Below are positions 18,650 to 28,482 of a stretch of DNA of 40,217 nt, piece by piece. How positions within the stretch are numbered: position 1 is the stretch's first letter; every line of letters starts with the position of its first letter. This DNA comes from Nemertoderma westbladi (taxonomy: Eukaryota; Xenacoelomorpha; Nemertodermatida; Nemertodermatidae). The stretch spans positions 1 through 40,217 of the forward strand of contig JAUCBJ010002929.1 in the NCBI GenBank assembly GCA_032718475.1, in the 5' to 3' direction. The position numbers and the translations under genes were made by a program. Below the pieces are notes generated by a model, which saw nothing but the letters and a program-made list of their open reading frames with translations, did no database searches and had not been told where the DNA came from.

Positions 18650-20926
18650 ATGAGTGACAAACAAGACTATACAAAGAATACACCTACCGACTATGACTCG
18701 TGTGACGCGGATAAGTCAGCAGCGGAAGGACAACAGGGGAAGACTCGCGAGCCTACCGAACCTACACCGTGTGCGTCACCAGTACATCCAACGGGAGTAC
18801 CGGATGCCGTAGTACGAGGCGACGGCAGGACCGAGGACTTTCTAACTGTTCCGCAACCTAGATACAGGGAAACGGACATGGTAAGTTCAGCAGGAAGCCA
18901 GGAGAGTGTGGTTAGAAGCGTCGGTGGATACATGGCGCATATTACCAGGAGTATTGGAGAAGGTCATCGCATATTAGACGAGTTGACCGCTCCGATGTCT
19001 CGATTCGAGTTCTACACCCTCCAGGTTAGAGTGCAAACTAGAGTACACAAGTCCGTAGATAACCTAATTGGTCTACAAGATCTAGCTAGACAGAGACAGG
19101 ACATGGATACTCAACTTAGAATCCTCGAGAAACTAATGATCGCTAGAGAGAAACTGATTCAGTTTAAGTCGACGATTAGACAGATACAACAGGAACAAGC
19201 GGACCAGTTGTTAGGTGAGTCAGTTTCGGACGAATTATTACAGCCCGAGGAAGAACAGGAATTGTACCGATTGGATGGACAATTGAAACATCTGACGGAC
19301 CACTTACGTATGTGCGGCGAAGACGTCAGCGATTCGGAAACCGTGCCGGAATATACGAGGGAAACTTCACCCGTACAAATCGAATCGGCACCGGGAATAC
19401 TGGACCAATCGTTAGTGAGTATTCGCAGCGAAATTGGCGAGATAAGTATAGTGACGTCAGAAATTTCCAGACAGCAACAACAGCACGACAGACAACAACG
19501 AGAAGCGGAGGAACAAGCACAACTGTTGACGGCACAAGCAGCGATGCAAGAAGAGAAACTACGTGTTGCGAATGTTGCAAGAATCTCTCATCTGCAAGAA
19601 CAAGCCGAGTTGGAAGCAGCTGAGATGGAACGGTTGGAGCTAGAAATAGCACAGCGAACAGCGACAGCTGAGTTAGCGCAACAAGCGGCAGCAGCTGAGT
19701 TAGAACGACAAGCAGCAGCAGCGGAGTCGGAGCGACGAGCAGCAACAGCGGAACTAGAGCGACGAGCAGCGGAGTTGGAAGAACACAAGCGAGTTTCGGA
19801 AGCAAGAGCTGAAATGAAAAAACGGCAAATAAAGGCTCAATCAGCGATAAGACAAGCGGAGCTCGAGGCGCAACAACAACAGACGGAACAACGCGAGAAG
19901 GAAGTTAAACTTCATTTCGAACTCGGAAAGAAGGCGAGAGAATTAGCCAACGCGAAGGAAGATCTGGATCTACAAGCCCGCGATCGATCGATGAGATCTC
20001 GAGATGGACACGATCTAGACCAGTTAGAGGTAAGGCACCGCCAAATCCAGGAACGAATGAAGGAAGGTTCGGTAGGGGCACCTGGACGAGAAAGACAATT
20101 AGTTAAGGACTTATGTCAAAGATTCCCTCAGGTAACTCCTATGTTTGCACCTGTTACGACTAAGGAACCTGTTTCGATTGCTGGTAGCAGTGATATCTCT
20201 CCTATCCATGGTGTGACGGAACACAGGTTTGTTATTCCGGACAAGTTTACACCGCCAAGAGCAACGTCGTCGCCTATTCCAAAAGTCAAGGTAAGTAACC
20301 CGCCGATTACAGATCGTAGTAGTTTGTTGACTGGACCTGCACTACTGACGACTAAACAGGTGAGTCCACCGTCGACACCTAAACCTGTTACGCACTACGC
20401 TTTCCCAATGACGTTTAGGCCAACAAGGCCTTTGGATTCAAATGCTGTTATTCGCCCACCGGTTCAATTTACATCGCAATCTACGACTTCGAGGAAGACT
20501 TGTGAGCCTACCGAACAACGGAGACTAGTGGATACGCGACCGTTCAACCAATTTACATCGCAATCTACGACTTCGAGGAAGACTTGTGAGCCTACCGAAC
20601 AACGGAGACTAGTGGATACGCGACCGTTCAACCAATTTACATCGCAATCTACGACTTCGAGGAAGACTTGTGAGCCTACCGAACAACGGAGAACAGTGGA
20701 TATGCGACCGTTCAACCAATTTACATCGCAATCTACGACTTCGAGGAAGACTTGTGAGCCTACCGAACAACGGAGAACAGTGGATATGCGACCGTTCAAC
20801 CAATTTACATCGCAATCTACGACTTCGAGGAAGACTTGTGAGCCTACCGAACAACGGAGCGCAGTGGACGATGTTCCGAAACGGAACGTTAGAATTCGAA
20901 CGACGCAACGGACGCGAGCACGTTGA
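18650..20926 (+). CDS. ORF1: coiled-coil N-terminal Gag-like protein (758 residues)
   Basis: Residues 1-85 are polar and acidic. About 95-235 form a helical Gag-head region (HRILDELTAPMSRFEFYTL onward) typical of the part preceding DUF1759 in BEL Gag. About 270-450 are a long coiled coil rich in Q, E, A and R, with repeated AAELERQAAAAESERR-like heptads. About 510-605 are proline/threonine-rich, and 606-745 are five 28-residue repeats. The start has a purine at -3 and no nearby upstream ATG in frame. The frame ends at a single TGA, and the downstream Gag-Pol frame is in the same phase. So ORF1 is either a separate structural protein or the severed front of one long Gag-Pol. Expected role: particle assembly in the cytoplasm. 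Confidence 0.8.
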   Translation: MSDKQDYTKNTPTDYDSCDADKSAAEGQQGKTREPTEPTPCASPVHPTGVPDAVVRGDGRTEDFLTVPQPRYRETDMVSSAGSQESVVRSVGGYMAHITRSIGEGHRILDELTAPMSRFEFYTLQVRVQTRVHKSVDNLIGLQDLARQRQDMDTQLRILEKLMIAREKLIQFKSTIRQIQQEQADQLLGESVSDELLQPEEEQELYRLDGQLKHLTDHLRMCGEDVSDSETVPEYTRETSPVQIESAPGILDQSLVSIRSEIGEISIVTSEISRQQQQHDRQQREAEEQAQLLTAQAAMQEEKLRVANVARISHLQEQAELEAAEMERLELEIAQRTATAELAQQAAAAELERQAAAAESERRAATAELERRAAELEEHKRVSEARAEMKKRQIKAQSAIRQAELEAQQQQTEQREKEVKLHFELGKKARELANAKEDLDLQARDRSMRSRDGHDLDQLEVRHRQIQERMKEGSVGAPGRERQLVKDLCQRFPQVTPMFAPVTTKEPVSIAGSSDISPIHGVTEHRFVIPDKFTPPRATSSPIPKVKVSNPPITDRSSLLTGPALLTTKQVSPPSTPKPVTHYAFPMTFRPTRPLDSNAVIRPPVQFTSQSTTSRKTCEPTEQRRLVDTRPFNQFTSQSTTSRKTCEPTEQRRLVDTRPFNQFTSQSTTSRKTCEPTEQRRTVDMRPFNQFTSQSTTSRKTCEPTEQRRTVDMRPFNQFTSQSTTSRKTCEPTEQRSAVDDVPKRNVRIRTTQRTRAR
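20466..20885 (+). repeat. Five tandem 84-bp repeats at the end of ORF1
   Basis: Copies start at 20466, 20550, 20634, 20718 and 20802. Each encodes QFTSQSTTSRKTCEPTEQR plus nine residues. Copies 1-2 end LVDTRPFN, copies 3-4 end TVDMRPFN, and copy 5 diverges. The pairwise identity suggests recent slippage or unequal exchange. Each carries the dispersed 20-bp motif (starts at 20493, 20577, 20661, 20745, 20829). Confidence 0.95.
20924..20926 (+). other. Single in-frame TGA between ORF1 and Gag-Pol
   Basis: The frame is open from 18650 to this TGA and from 20927 to 27580 in the same phase (73 open codons before the next ATG at 21146). The next base is C, which is the most readthrough-prone context for UGA. 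It could equally be a nonsense mutation, for example C-to-T in a CpG. Confidence 0.85.
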
Positions 20927-21145
20927 CCACCATATCCAGATGATAGTAGTACTTCGAGCGAATCGGATTACCCGAAACGCGAGGTATTTAGAACAGGGGC
21001 GGCCGATGAATACAAACGCGAGCGTTCAGACAACTCCTTTGCAGACAATCCTCCACAGAATACACCAACACAGAAGGCGTTACAACCAACAGACGCAATA
21101 AGTACACAACAGTTCGCCGACATCCTGCGACCAGTTGTTAACAAG

Positions 21146-24100
21146 TTGGCTCAGATCGAGGAGCGTCTGGAGGAAGGTTACACCGACAGTTCGAGAAATT
21201 CCGAATTCGAACACAATAGACACCCGAAGGAACCACAAAGACCGGTACCTTCAAACCCCACATCGTATCAGGGAAAAGCGCCAAGAAGGGATATCAACAA
21301 GGTTACCAACCAAGGACGCGAAACTCTGAACGTTGCCGAGGAGATAGCGAAATTCGCAGCCAGACAGGGATTGCCGGTGCAACAACCACCGAAGTTTTCC
21401 GGTAGCTCAAAACACTGGCATACTTTCGTAGACTATATCGAATCCCAGATCGCCGTGTGCGCCTTTACATCACGGGAGAAGTTCAATTACCTGCTCCAAA
21501 CGTTGTCAGGAGAACCTAAACGTTTGGCGGAGACCTTCGTTGGTGTCCCGGACGCTTTCGAACTAGCGTACGATCGTTTAACTTCGATATACGGAGGTAC
21601 AGTTAGTATGGCCAGGTCAGTAATAGAGGAACTCTGTAAGGGAGGGGCTATCACTAAACCCGTCGACTTATTAAAACTAGCTGACGAGATCAAGAACGCT
21701 ATCACTACCTTAAGATCCATTGGACAACTTGATTACGGGAATACCCCTACAGTCCTATTAAAGATCATAGGACGACTCCACCATCGACTTCGTCGGGAGT
21801 GGAGAAAGGTCGAATACCAGCGAGAAGAGCGGGGAGGATTCTTAAAATTAGAAGATGTGTACCTTTTAATATCCAGGGAGGCAGTAGTAGAAACTAGATC
21901 TAACTACACCGACCAGCACATCGTGGCAGAAGGAATCACATTGCCATCCTCCAACCGACAAAAACCCCAGACAACATCCACTAAGACGGCCACTTACGCC
22001 ACACCGACGGAATCACGACAATTCTCGGACGGAGGTAGGGTATCTGCGCCCATTGGGACAAAACAGACGAGACAACAACTCAGTACCGACTTCAGCGGCT
22101 GCCAATACTGCGAGCATTTAGGCAAGCGGTATATCGGTCACAAGTTACGAGGTTGTCGACAATTTCGCGAGTTGAACTCGGAAGAACGACGGCTGCAAAT
22201 ACGGCCATTGGACTCTTGTTGGCGGTGTACGCGACATGGACACGTCCGTAAAGATTGCCCCAATACCGACACTTGTCTATCCTGTGGACGCAACCACGAC
22301 GGTCTGCTCCACACAGACAGCCACACGCCGACGAAACGCTTCGCCAGGGAACACCCGGAAGCAGCAGCGAGATGTGATGCGGCCTACAAAAGGCGAGAAT
22401 CGAAAACGACTCCAACCTTCGTGACCCATATTGAGGATTGCTTCTCAGAACAATCCGGATCGTCGGACGAAGAGTTAGAAGACGACGACGAATATTCCAA
22501 TGGAGACGAACAACCGTCGATCGCGCTTCTGACTACTGACCAACTGAAGGGATTCAGTGTAATTCCGATTAAGGTTACTGGCACAAAGGGGAGTAAAAGA
22601 ATCTACGCGATTCTAGATTCAGCCTCATCTCACAGCTACGTGGACGAAAAGATAGCTGACGTAGTGACGGATCTTAAACAAGGTAAGTGCGTCAGTTATA
22701 CCGTAAGTAGTATGCACGGACAGCGTGCAATACCAGTGACACGAGTTAAGTTGGACTTAGACTCTCTTCTTCCAAAATCGCAGCACAGCGAGAGGGAGAG
22801 GTCTTTGTTGCCCTTTAAAGATCTAACCTTTGCGGCTACGAAGGACTTTAGTAACCTACTAGGTCCAGTGCCGGAACAATCTCTAGAGGACCGTAAGTAT
22901 TTCAGACACCTTGGTGTACCCGAATGTCCTGTCAATTATAGATCGGTAGCAATGCTGATCGGGACAGACCAATTCAACCTACATCAGGTGTGGGAAACCA
23001 GACCATCGGCAGTCGTAGCGGGAAACGCATACGCCTGCAGAACGCCGATAGGGTGGTATACTCGAGCGCCTGTGCGCACACTAGACGTAAGTGACGAGGA
23101 GGACGATGTACAAAGTACATGTAGTTTATTAACTACAAATTCAATTCATTCCTTTTCACACGACGTGAACCATACTACACTACAGTCGACAAAACATGAC
23201 AGACGTGTAACTAGTATGATAAGTCACAAGGAGCAGCTAACCCACCAGGTGAGTTTAGAACTTGGGGAGAAGACGAGTCAGCTAGAGATTCCATCGACGA
23301 CAGATGATAGGCTTGCGAGTCTACCTACCCCAATAACCTCAACAGTGCCCGTCGATATCGATGATGACGCGTTGAGAAATCATCAAATGGAACAAGCCGC
23401 TTTGGACAAAGAATTAACGGAGAAGACTATCAGGTGGTTAGAACAAGATACAGCTGAACCTGGTAGCTACGAACCTTGTATGTCGGAACAGGAGAAACAA
23501 TATCTGAAGATCATGGAAGATACTATCCACCAGACGAAAGACGGACATTATGAGGTAGGGATGTTATGGCGTAGCCAAAGCCCTAAACTCATAAACAACT
23601 ATCCACTAGCCTTGAGACGTCTACACTCAATACGGCAACGTTTATTAAAGGACGAGAAAGCCCATCTGCAGTACAACACCCAGATGGAGACGTATTTGAC
23701 TAAAGGATACGCTATCCGAATGACTAACCCGGAGATAGTGACTGACCAAACATATTACTTGCCACATCACTATGTGAGACACCCCGACAAACCAGATAAA
23801 GTACGCGTAGTCAATGACTGTGCGGCTCTGTTTGAGGGAATGTCCCTCAATAGTGAGTTGATGGATGGACCAAACATGAATAATTATCTTATGGGGGTGA
23901 TTATGCGCTTCCGTCAGCGTCAAGTAGCTTTTACTTGTGACGTTGAAGCGATGTTTCACCAAGTGAGAGCGTTAGAGCGAGACAAAGACAGTTTGCGGTT
24001 CCTCTGGTACCCGGAAGGAGACTTAAGTTTACCACCGGCGACTTACCAAATGCAAGTTCGCGTTTTCGGTGCCAGAGACAGCCCAAATTGCACGATGTAC

Positions 24101-27100
24101 GCCCTAAAGCAGGCCGCTAGAGATCAGAAACACCTATATGACCCAGAGATAATTAAAATCGTAGAACGTGACTTTTACGTCGATGACGGTTTACAGAGTT
24201 GCGACACAGTAGAACGTGCTATAACAGTAGCACATCAATTACGGGACTGCTTAGCGGGCGGAGGTTTTAACCTCACCAAATTCGCCTCAAACAGTGCCGA
24301 ATTAGTAGACTCATTCGGGACGACTGAGCGTGGAGGTGGTGACATAGACCTAGAGTTCGAACCACTACCGACGACCAAGGTGTTAGGGCTCTTTTGGGAC
24401 CCAAACACGGACAACTTCCGAGTGAAGGTGAGACTGGACAGTCAAGAGAACACACTGACAAAGAGATCATGCTTGTCAAAATTGAGCCGATTGTTCGATC
24501 CGTTAGGATTCATCAGTCCAGTGATACTGCAAGCCCGCATTTATATGCGCAGTATATGGAAGGATGGACTAACATGGGACGAGCCGATCTCATCAGACCA
24601 AGTGGACTTATGGAAGACCTGGGAGGCGGAATTATCTTCGCTAGAGGATTATTCCATACCCAGGGTTTACTTTCCATTACAAAGTACATTTCCTGACAAC
24701 TTGGAACTACACTGTTTTTCTGACGCCAGTGACAACGGTTTTGGTGTGGCAGCGTACTTGCGCAGACAAGTAGACTCAGACGAGTTCGATGTTTCGCTCA
24801 TTACTTCTAAGGCTAAGACCATGCCTACTAAGTATATGACGACACCGCGAGCTGAGCTACAAGCCGCAACACTGTCGACCACCATCGTGAACCTCATACA
24901 GACAGAACTACAGTCGAGTTTACAGATATTTTATTGGACTGACGCGACGTTGGTTTTATTTTACATAAACAACGACACACTTGAATTCAAGACATTCGTA
25001 GCTAACCGTCGCGCGGAAATTCTAGACCGTTCAATAAAAGAGGATTGGCGACATTGTCCCGGACCACAAAACCCAGCTGATATTGCGTCGCGAGGAATGA
25101 TGCCTGAGGAATTCTGTAAACCGGAGAACAAAGAATTTTGGCAACACGGACCCCAATTCTTGCAGAAATCGACACAAGATTGGCCTCCGTTATACGACAA
25201 CAAATCTAACACTATCCCTAAGGACGCCGAAATCAAGAAACCAAAAAAGGGGAAGACAAAGAAAAGGACGACGGCGGCAAAACTCAAGAAAAAACCGAAG
25301 GCGAAATGGAAAGATATAACTTCAAAGGTCAAGAGAGGAAGACTTGCGAGCCTTTCTACACCAGACATATCGCCAGACGGTCAACCAGACACGTTATTAG
25401 ACGGTCAACCAGACGTTTTGCCAGAAATGTCACAAAATGTTCTACCAGACACTAGTGACATACTGACAAATAGTAAAGCCGCAGTTTCCCTATTGGAGCG
25501 GCCTTCTATTGACAAACAACCAGATACGTTACCAGACATATCGCCAGACACATTACTAGACAGTCGACTAGACATTTTGTCAGAAACATCACAAAATGTT
25601 CTACCGGACATTAGTAATGTATCGACTAACAATAAAGCCGCAGTTTCCCTATTGGAGCGGCCTTGTATTGACAAACTACCAATTTTGACACACTTGAGCA
25701 ACCATAAGCAAGGTGAAACCTCATGTATTACAGATGTGGGTAGTACCTACGCTAATGTAAATACAGGTGTTACTTTGCGCTCAAGAGACATACCGAACTT
25801 GCAACCTATGGTGAAACCTGGGATTAATGTCGGCAGAAAAATAAGTTTACCGAAACCTGCTGACCCCATAGAGTTCAAACCACCATTAACGATCGACTTA
25901 CAAAGTACTGACAATCAAGGTAAGAAGACAAAGAAGGACAAATTACTTGTAGACTCGGACGGATCAACAGTCAACAAGGGAATACTTACCGGCGGACCCG
26001 TGGGCCCTTCTAGTAATTCAAAACCTTCCAAAATTTCCATTGACTTACCTGATGACGTCACAAATACTTACGTCGACCGTATTGTAAACCTAACAGATTC
26101 TTGGTCAAACGCTTGCCGAAAGTTAGCGTGGATTGTACGTTTTGTACAATACGTTAAAGGCAAACGTGACTTTACACGTCGACTTACATTGGCTGAGATT
26201 GACAGGTGTGAGATTAAATTAATTCGCCATTACCAACTGCGATATTTCGCGCGCGAATTCACATCCATAAATCAAGGTCAACCAATCAAGTCGTCACCAA
26301 TACTGAGTTGGAGTCCGATTATTTATAATGGCTTAATTTGTCATAAATCTCGGCTTCAAAACATTGACTTTAACACAAACTTTAGGTACCCAATAATAAT
26401 ACCGCAACATCACGAACTACAACGTGCAATGATACTTGACGCACATTTACATCTGAAACACGCTGGAAGACATCACTGTCTTTCCTACTTACGTACAAGA
26501 TTTGTATTAATTAGACCCAGTAAAGCGTTAAGTTCAGTGACACGTACGTGTATTATTTGTAAAAAGGTACATTCTAGAATAGGTACCCAGGAAATGAGTG
26601 AACTTCCACAAGCACGACTTCAAGCATTCAGACCACCTTTTACAGAGACTGGAATTGATTGCTTTGGTCCCATACATACTAAACGTGGACGTATACTAGT
26701 AAAACGCTGGGGACTGATTTTCACATGTATGTCCAGTAGGGCAGTTCACATTGAACGTGTGATGGATCTTTCTACCAACGCGTTTATACTAGCACTGCGG
26801 CGATTTATCGCTAGACGCGGACTAGTAAAATGCTTGTACTCAGACCAAGGGACAAACTTTGTTGGTGCTCGGAATGAGATTGCTAGAGCCTTTAAGAAAT
26901 TAGATCATGATCAAATCTCGATCGAACTACAACCTCACAAGATTGTTTGGAAGTTTAATCCTCCAGATAGTCCTTGGAGAGGCGGAGTCTGGGAGAGACT
27001 GATTAGATCTATAAAGACAGCCATGGCAAAGGTCATTCCAGTAAACCACATACTGACAGACGACCAACTGACAACATTGTTTGTTGAAATCGAGGCAATA

Positions 27101-27580
27101 CTAAATACTAGACCAATAGTATTAGTACCCGATGACAAACAATCTCAGTTCGCTTTGACACCGGCACACCTGCTTATGCAGGCACCGACTACTTTGACGC
27201 CGATTTCTATTCCAATAGAAAGCGACAGTTACGGTAGAAAAGCGTGGAAAATCACGCAACTACTGGCTAACAAATTCTGGGAAATATGGCAAAACCATTA
27301 TTTGCCCTCTATTTCTGCCAGAACAAACTGGTACAATAACACCCGCGCATTAAAGCCGGGAGATCACGTGCTGTTAGCGGAAGTGAATCTAAAAAGACGC
27401 TTCTGGATAACAGGTGTCATATTAGCCACACATCCATCTATGGATGGAGTGACAAGAACTGTGACGGTACGGACAATTGACGGTCGTACAGTAGACAGAC
27501 CGACTCAACGTCTCGTACTTCTTGAAGAGACTCGTAATGAGTCTGGAGACTACAAATCTCCAACTAGTATTAGTAAATAA
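21146..27580 (+). CDS. pol: BEL/Pao Gag-Pol polyprotein (2144 residues)
   Basis: Domains in order. A DUF1759-type Gag block (about 80-240, with PPKFSGSSKHWHTF). Zinc knuckles (about 318-385: CQYC..., then CWRCTRHGHVRKDC and CLSC). An aspartic protease of DUF1758 type (about 485, ILDSASSHSYVD; DSAS instead of DSGS). RT (about 850-1060; TCDVEAMFHQV and YVDD near 1010). RNase H (about 1185-1350; CFSDASDNGFGV, PRAELQA, WTDAT, NPADIASRG). A long basic and repetitive linker (about 1360-1640). Integrase with an HHCC-like zinc site (near 1765, CIICKK) and catalytic D (GIDCFGP), D (YSDQGTNF) and E (GGVWERL), the last pair 49 residues apart. A DUF5641-like tail (ARTNWYNN, LKPGDHVLL). It is fully open and probably translated together with, or after, ORF1. 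It makes and integrates the cDNA. Confidence 0.95.
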   Translation: MAQIEERLEEGYTDSSRNSEFEHNRHPKEPQRPVPSNPTSYQGKAPRRDINKVTNQGRETLNVAEEIAKFAARQGLPVQQPPKFSGSSKHWHTFVDYIESQIAVCAFTSREKFNYLLQTLSGEPKRLAETFVGVPDAFELAYDRLTSIYGGTVSMARSVIEELCKGGAITKPVDLLKLADEIKNAITTLRSIGQLDYGNTPTVLLKIIGRLHHRLRREWRKVEYQREERGGFLKLEDVYLLISREAVVETRSNYTDQHIVAEGITLPSSNRQKPQTTSTKTATYATPTESRQFSDGGRVSAPIGTKQTRQQLSTDFSGCQYCEHLGKRYIGHKLRGCRQFRELNSEERRLQIRPLDSCWRCTRHGHVRKDCPNTDTCLSCGRNHDGLLHTDSHTPTKRFAREHPEAAARCDAAYKRRESKTTPTFVTHIEDCFSEQSGSSDEELEDDDEYSNGDEQPSIALLTTDQLKGFSVIPIKVTGTKGSKRIYAILDSASSHSYVDEKIADVVTDLKQGKCVSYTVSSMHGQRAIPVTRVKLDLDSLLPKSQHSERERSLLPFKDLTFAATKDFSNLLGPVPEQSLEDRKYFRHLGVPECPVNYRSVAMLIGTDQFNLHQVWETRPSAVVAGNAYACRTPIGWYTRAPVRTLDVSDEEDDVQSTCSLLTTNSIHSFSHDVNHTTLQSTKHDRRVTSMISHKEQLTHQVSLELGEKTSQLEIPSTTDDRLASLPTPITSTVPVDIDDDALRNHQMEQAALDKELTEKTIRWLEQDTAEPGSYEPCMSEQEKQYLKIMEDTIHQTKDGHYEVGMLWRSQSPKLINNYPLALRRLHSIRQRLLKDEKAHLQYNTQMETYLTKGYAIRMTNPEIVTDQTYYLPHHYVRHPDKPDKVRVVNDCAALFEGMSLNSELMDGPNMNNYLMGVIMRFRQRQVAFTCDVEAMFHQVRALERDKDSLRFLWYPEGDLSLPPATYQMQVRVFGARDSPNCTMYALKQAARDQKHLYDPEIIKIVERDFYVDDGLQSCDTVERAITVAHQLRDCLAGGGFNLTKFASNSAELVDSFGTTERGGGDIDLEFEPLPTTKVLGLFWDPNTDNFRVKVRLDSQENTLTKRSCLSKLSRLFDPLGFISPVILQARIYMRSIWKDGLTWDEPISSDQVDLWKTWEAELSSLEDYSIPRVYFPLQSTFPDNLELHCFSDASDNGFGVAAYLRRQVDSDEFDVSLITSKAKTMPTKYMTTPRAELQAATLSTTIVNLIQTELQSSLQIFYWTDATLVLFYINNDTLEFKTFVANRRAEILDRSIKEDWRHCPGPQNPADIASRGMMPEEFCKPENKEFWQHGPQFLQKSTQDWPPLYDNKSNTIPKDAEIKKPKKGKTKKRTTAAKLKKKPKAKWKDITSKVKRGRLASLSTPDISPDGQPDTLLDGQPDVLPEMSQNVLPDTSDILTNSKAAVSLLERPSIDKQPDTLPDISPDTLLDSRLDILSETSQNVLPDISNVSTNNKAAVSLLERPCIDKLPILTHLSNHKQGETSCITDVGSTYANVNTGVTLRSRDIPNLQPMVKPGINVGRKISLPKPADPIEFKPPLTIDLQSTDNQGKKTKKDKLLVDSDGSTVNKGILTGGPVGPSSNSKPSKISIDLPDDVTNTYVDRIVNLTDSWSNACRKLAWIVRFVQYVKGKRDFTRRLTLAEIDRCEIKLIRHYQLRYFAREFTSINQGQPIKSSPILSWSPIIYNGLICHKSRLQNIDFNTNFRYPIIIPQHHELQRAMILDAHLHLKHAGRHHCLSYLRTRFVLIRPSKALSSVTRTCIICKKVHSRIGTQEMSELPQARLQAFRPPFTETGIDCFGPIHTKRGRILVKRWGLIFTCMSSRAVHIERVMDLSTNAFILALRRFIARRGLVKCLYSDQGTNFVGARNEIARAFKKLDHDQISIELQPHKIVWKFNPPDSPWRGGVWERLIRSIKTAMAKVIPVNHILTDDQLTTLFVEIEAILNTRPIVLVPDDKQSQFALTPAHLLMQAPTTLTPISIPIESDSYGRKAWKITQLLANKFWEIWQNHYLPSISARTNWYNNTRALKPGDHVLLAEVNLKRRFWITGVILATHPSMDGVTRTVTVRTIDGRTVDRPTQRLVLLEETRNESGDYKSPTSISK
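25220..26050 (+). other. Unusual linker between RNase H and integrase
   Basis: About 275 residues inside Pol separate RNase H from integrase. It starts with a lysine cluster (KKPKKGKTKKRTTAAKLKKK), which could be a nuclear localisation signal. A proline/aspartate/leucine-rich repeat follows: a 53-residue unit (159 nt) occurs twice, marked by KAAVSLLERP at about 25475 and 25634. The region ends with further low-complexity sequence. BEL elements usually have only a short connector here. Confidence 0.7.
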
Positions 27581-28238
27581 TTAGGAGTTTACAAATAGAT
27601 TTCCACGTACCTGTACACCGTAGTAAGGACAGCGGTAGAATTCCATTGTCTTTATATGTGAACATTGAGGGTGGTACCCTTATGTGTCACATAGGAGCGG
27701 GATTTGTAGGTATAAGAAATGGAATTCTACTTGGAACTCACAATATTGAGACATTTTCGATATTTTAGACAATCCATTTGGATTTGAAAATTTTTAAAAT
27801 TTTCTCCAGTGAATAGATTTCAGGGTACAGTCGGGTGGAACTTAAAATTAGAGAAACAAGAGAGGAAGACTTGCGAGCCTTTCTTAAAATTTTAATTAAA
27901 TTTTACACGGTCTTGTTTCAATAAGTTACGTCAAAATAGACTCCCCTATATTTATTACTAATTCTTGACTGCTTATTTTCTGATAATAGTTTGGGATCAA
28001 AAAGTGAGTATTTTAGACTCACAGCCAGTTTAGCCCAAATTCGTTTTTATTTCGGCAAAAAATTTTAGATAAGAAGCAGCGTGTCATTAAAGAAACCCTA
28101 GATCTTAGGCTATGGGTAGGAGGTTAGAGCGTTGTCGAGCCCAAAGGGCAGACGAAACTCTCACGTCTCCTCACAACTAACTACAAACTCTGTTGTATTC
28201 CCTCTAGTAGTAATGATTATGTAACTACACCCCTAATT
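27581..28238 (+). other. Spacer after Pol, with hairpin and possible splice acceptor
   Basis: GTAGAATTCCATT (27635-27647) pairs perfectly with AATGGAATTCTAC (27718-27730). The pairing extends inwards with gaps to about 19 pairs, and the loop holds GGGTGGTACCC. A copy of the dispersed motif lies at 27864. TTGTATTCCCTCTAG ending at 28207 looks like a splice acceptor 32 bases before the next ATG. That layout would suit a spliced mRNA for the third ORF, as for retroviral env. Confidence 0.55.
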
Positions 28239-28463
28239 ATGGAGAAAGGGATACAAGGAGAGCCGAGATGGGGATATGATATCCAAGAGGAGGCAGCAGC
28301 GCCATTCGAAAGATTTGGAGCCAAGGACTACACTACATTTGGTATAAAGGAATTATCGGAAAGTACAGCGAAACTCGCGAGAACTAAATATGACTCGAGC
28401 GTATTAAAGAGAAGACAAAACGCATTAAACGAAAGAATCGAAAGTTTGCGCCAAACCCAATGA
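28239..28463 (+). pseudogene. ORF3 piece 1 (74 codons)
   Basis: This is a charged segment starting at an ATG 0.66 kb after Pol, with GYDIQEEAAAPFERF and a probable helix (SSVLKRRQNALNERIESLRQ). The frame stops at 28463, while coding-like sequence continues one base out of phase (ELYPYDALCDTGDISED). The join looks like a one-base shift near 28455-28462. No family is recognised for this piece alone. Confidence 0.5.
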
Positions 28464-28482
28464 ACTGTACCCGTACGACGCT

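Noticed and set aside
19312-19805. Overlapping long ORFs on both strands inside ORF1
   Set aside because: They come from the repetitive CAA/GCA-rich coiled-coil codons and carry no domain of their own.
20464-20908. Minus-strand ORFs through the 84-bp repeats
   Set aside because: They are periodic mirror frames of the repeat, with no independent evidence.
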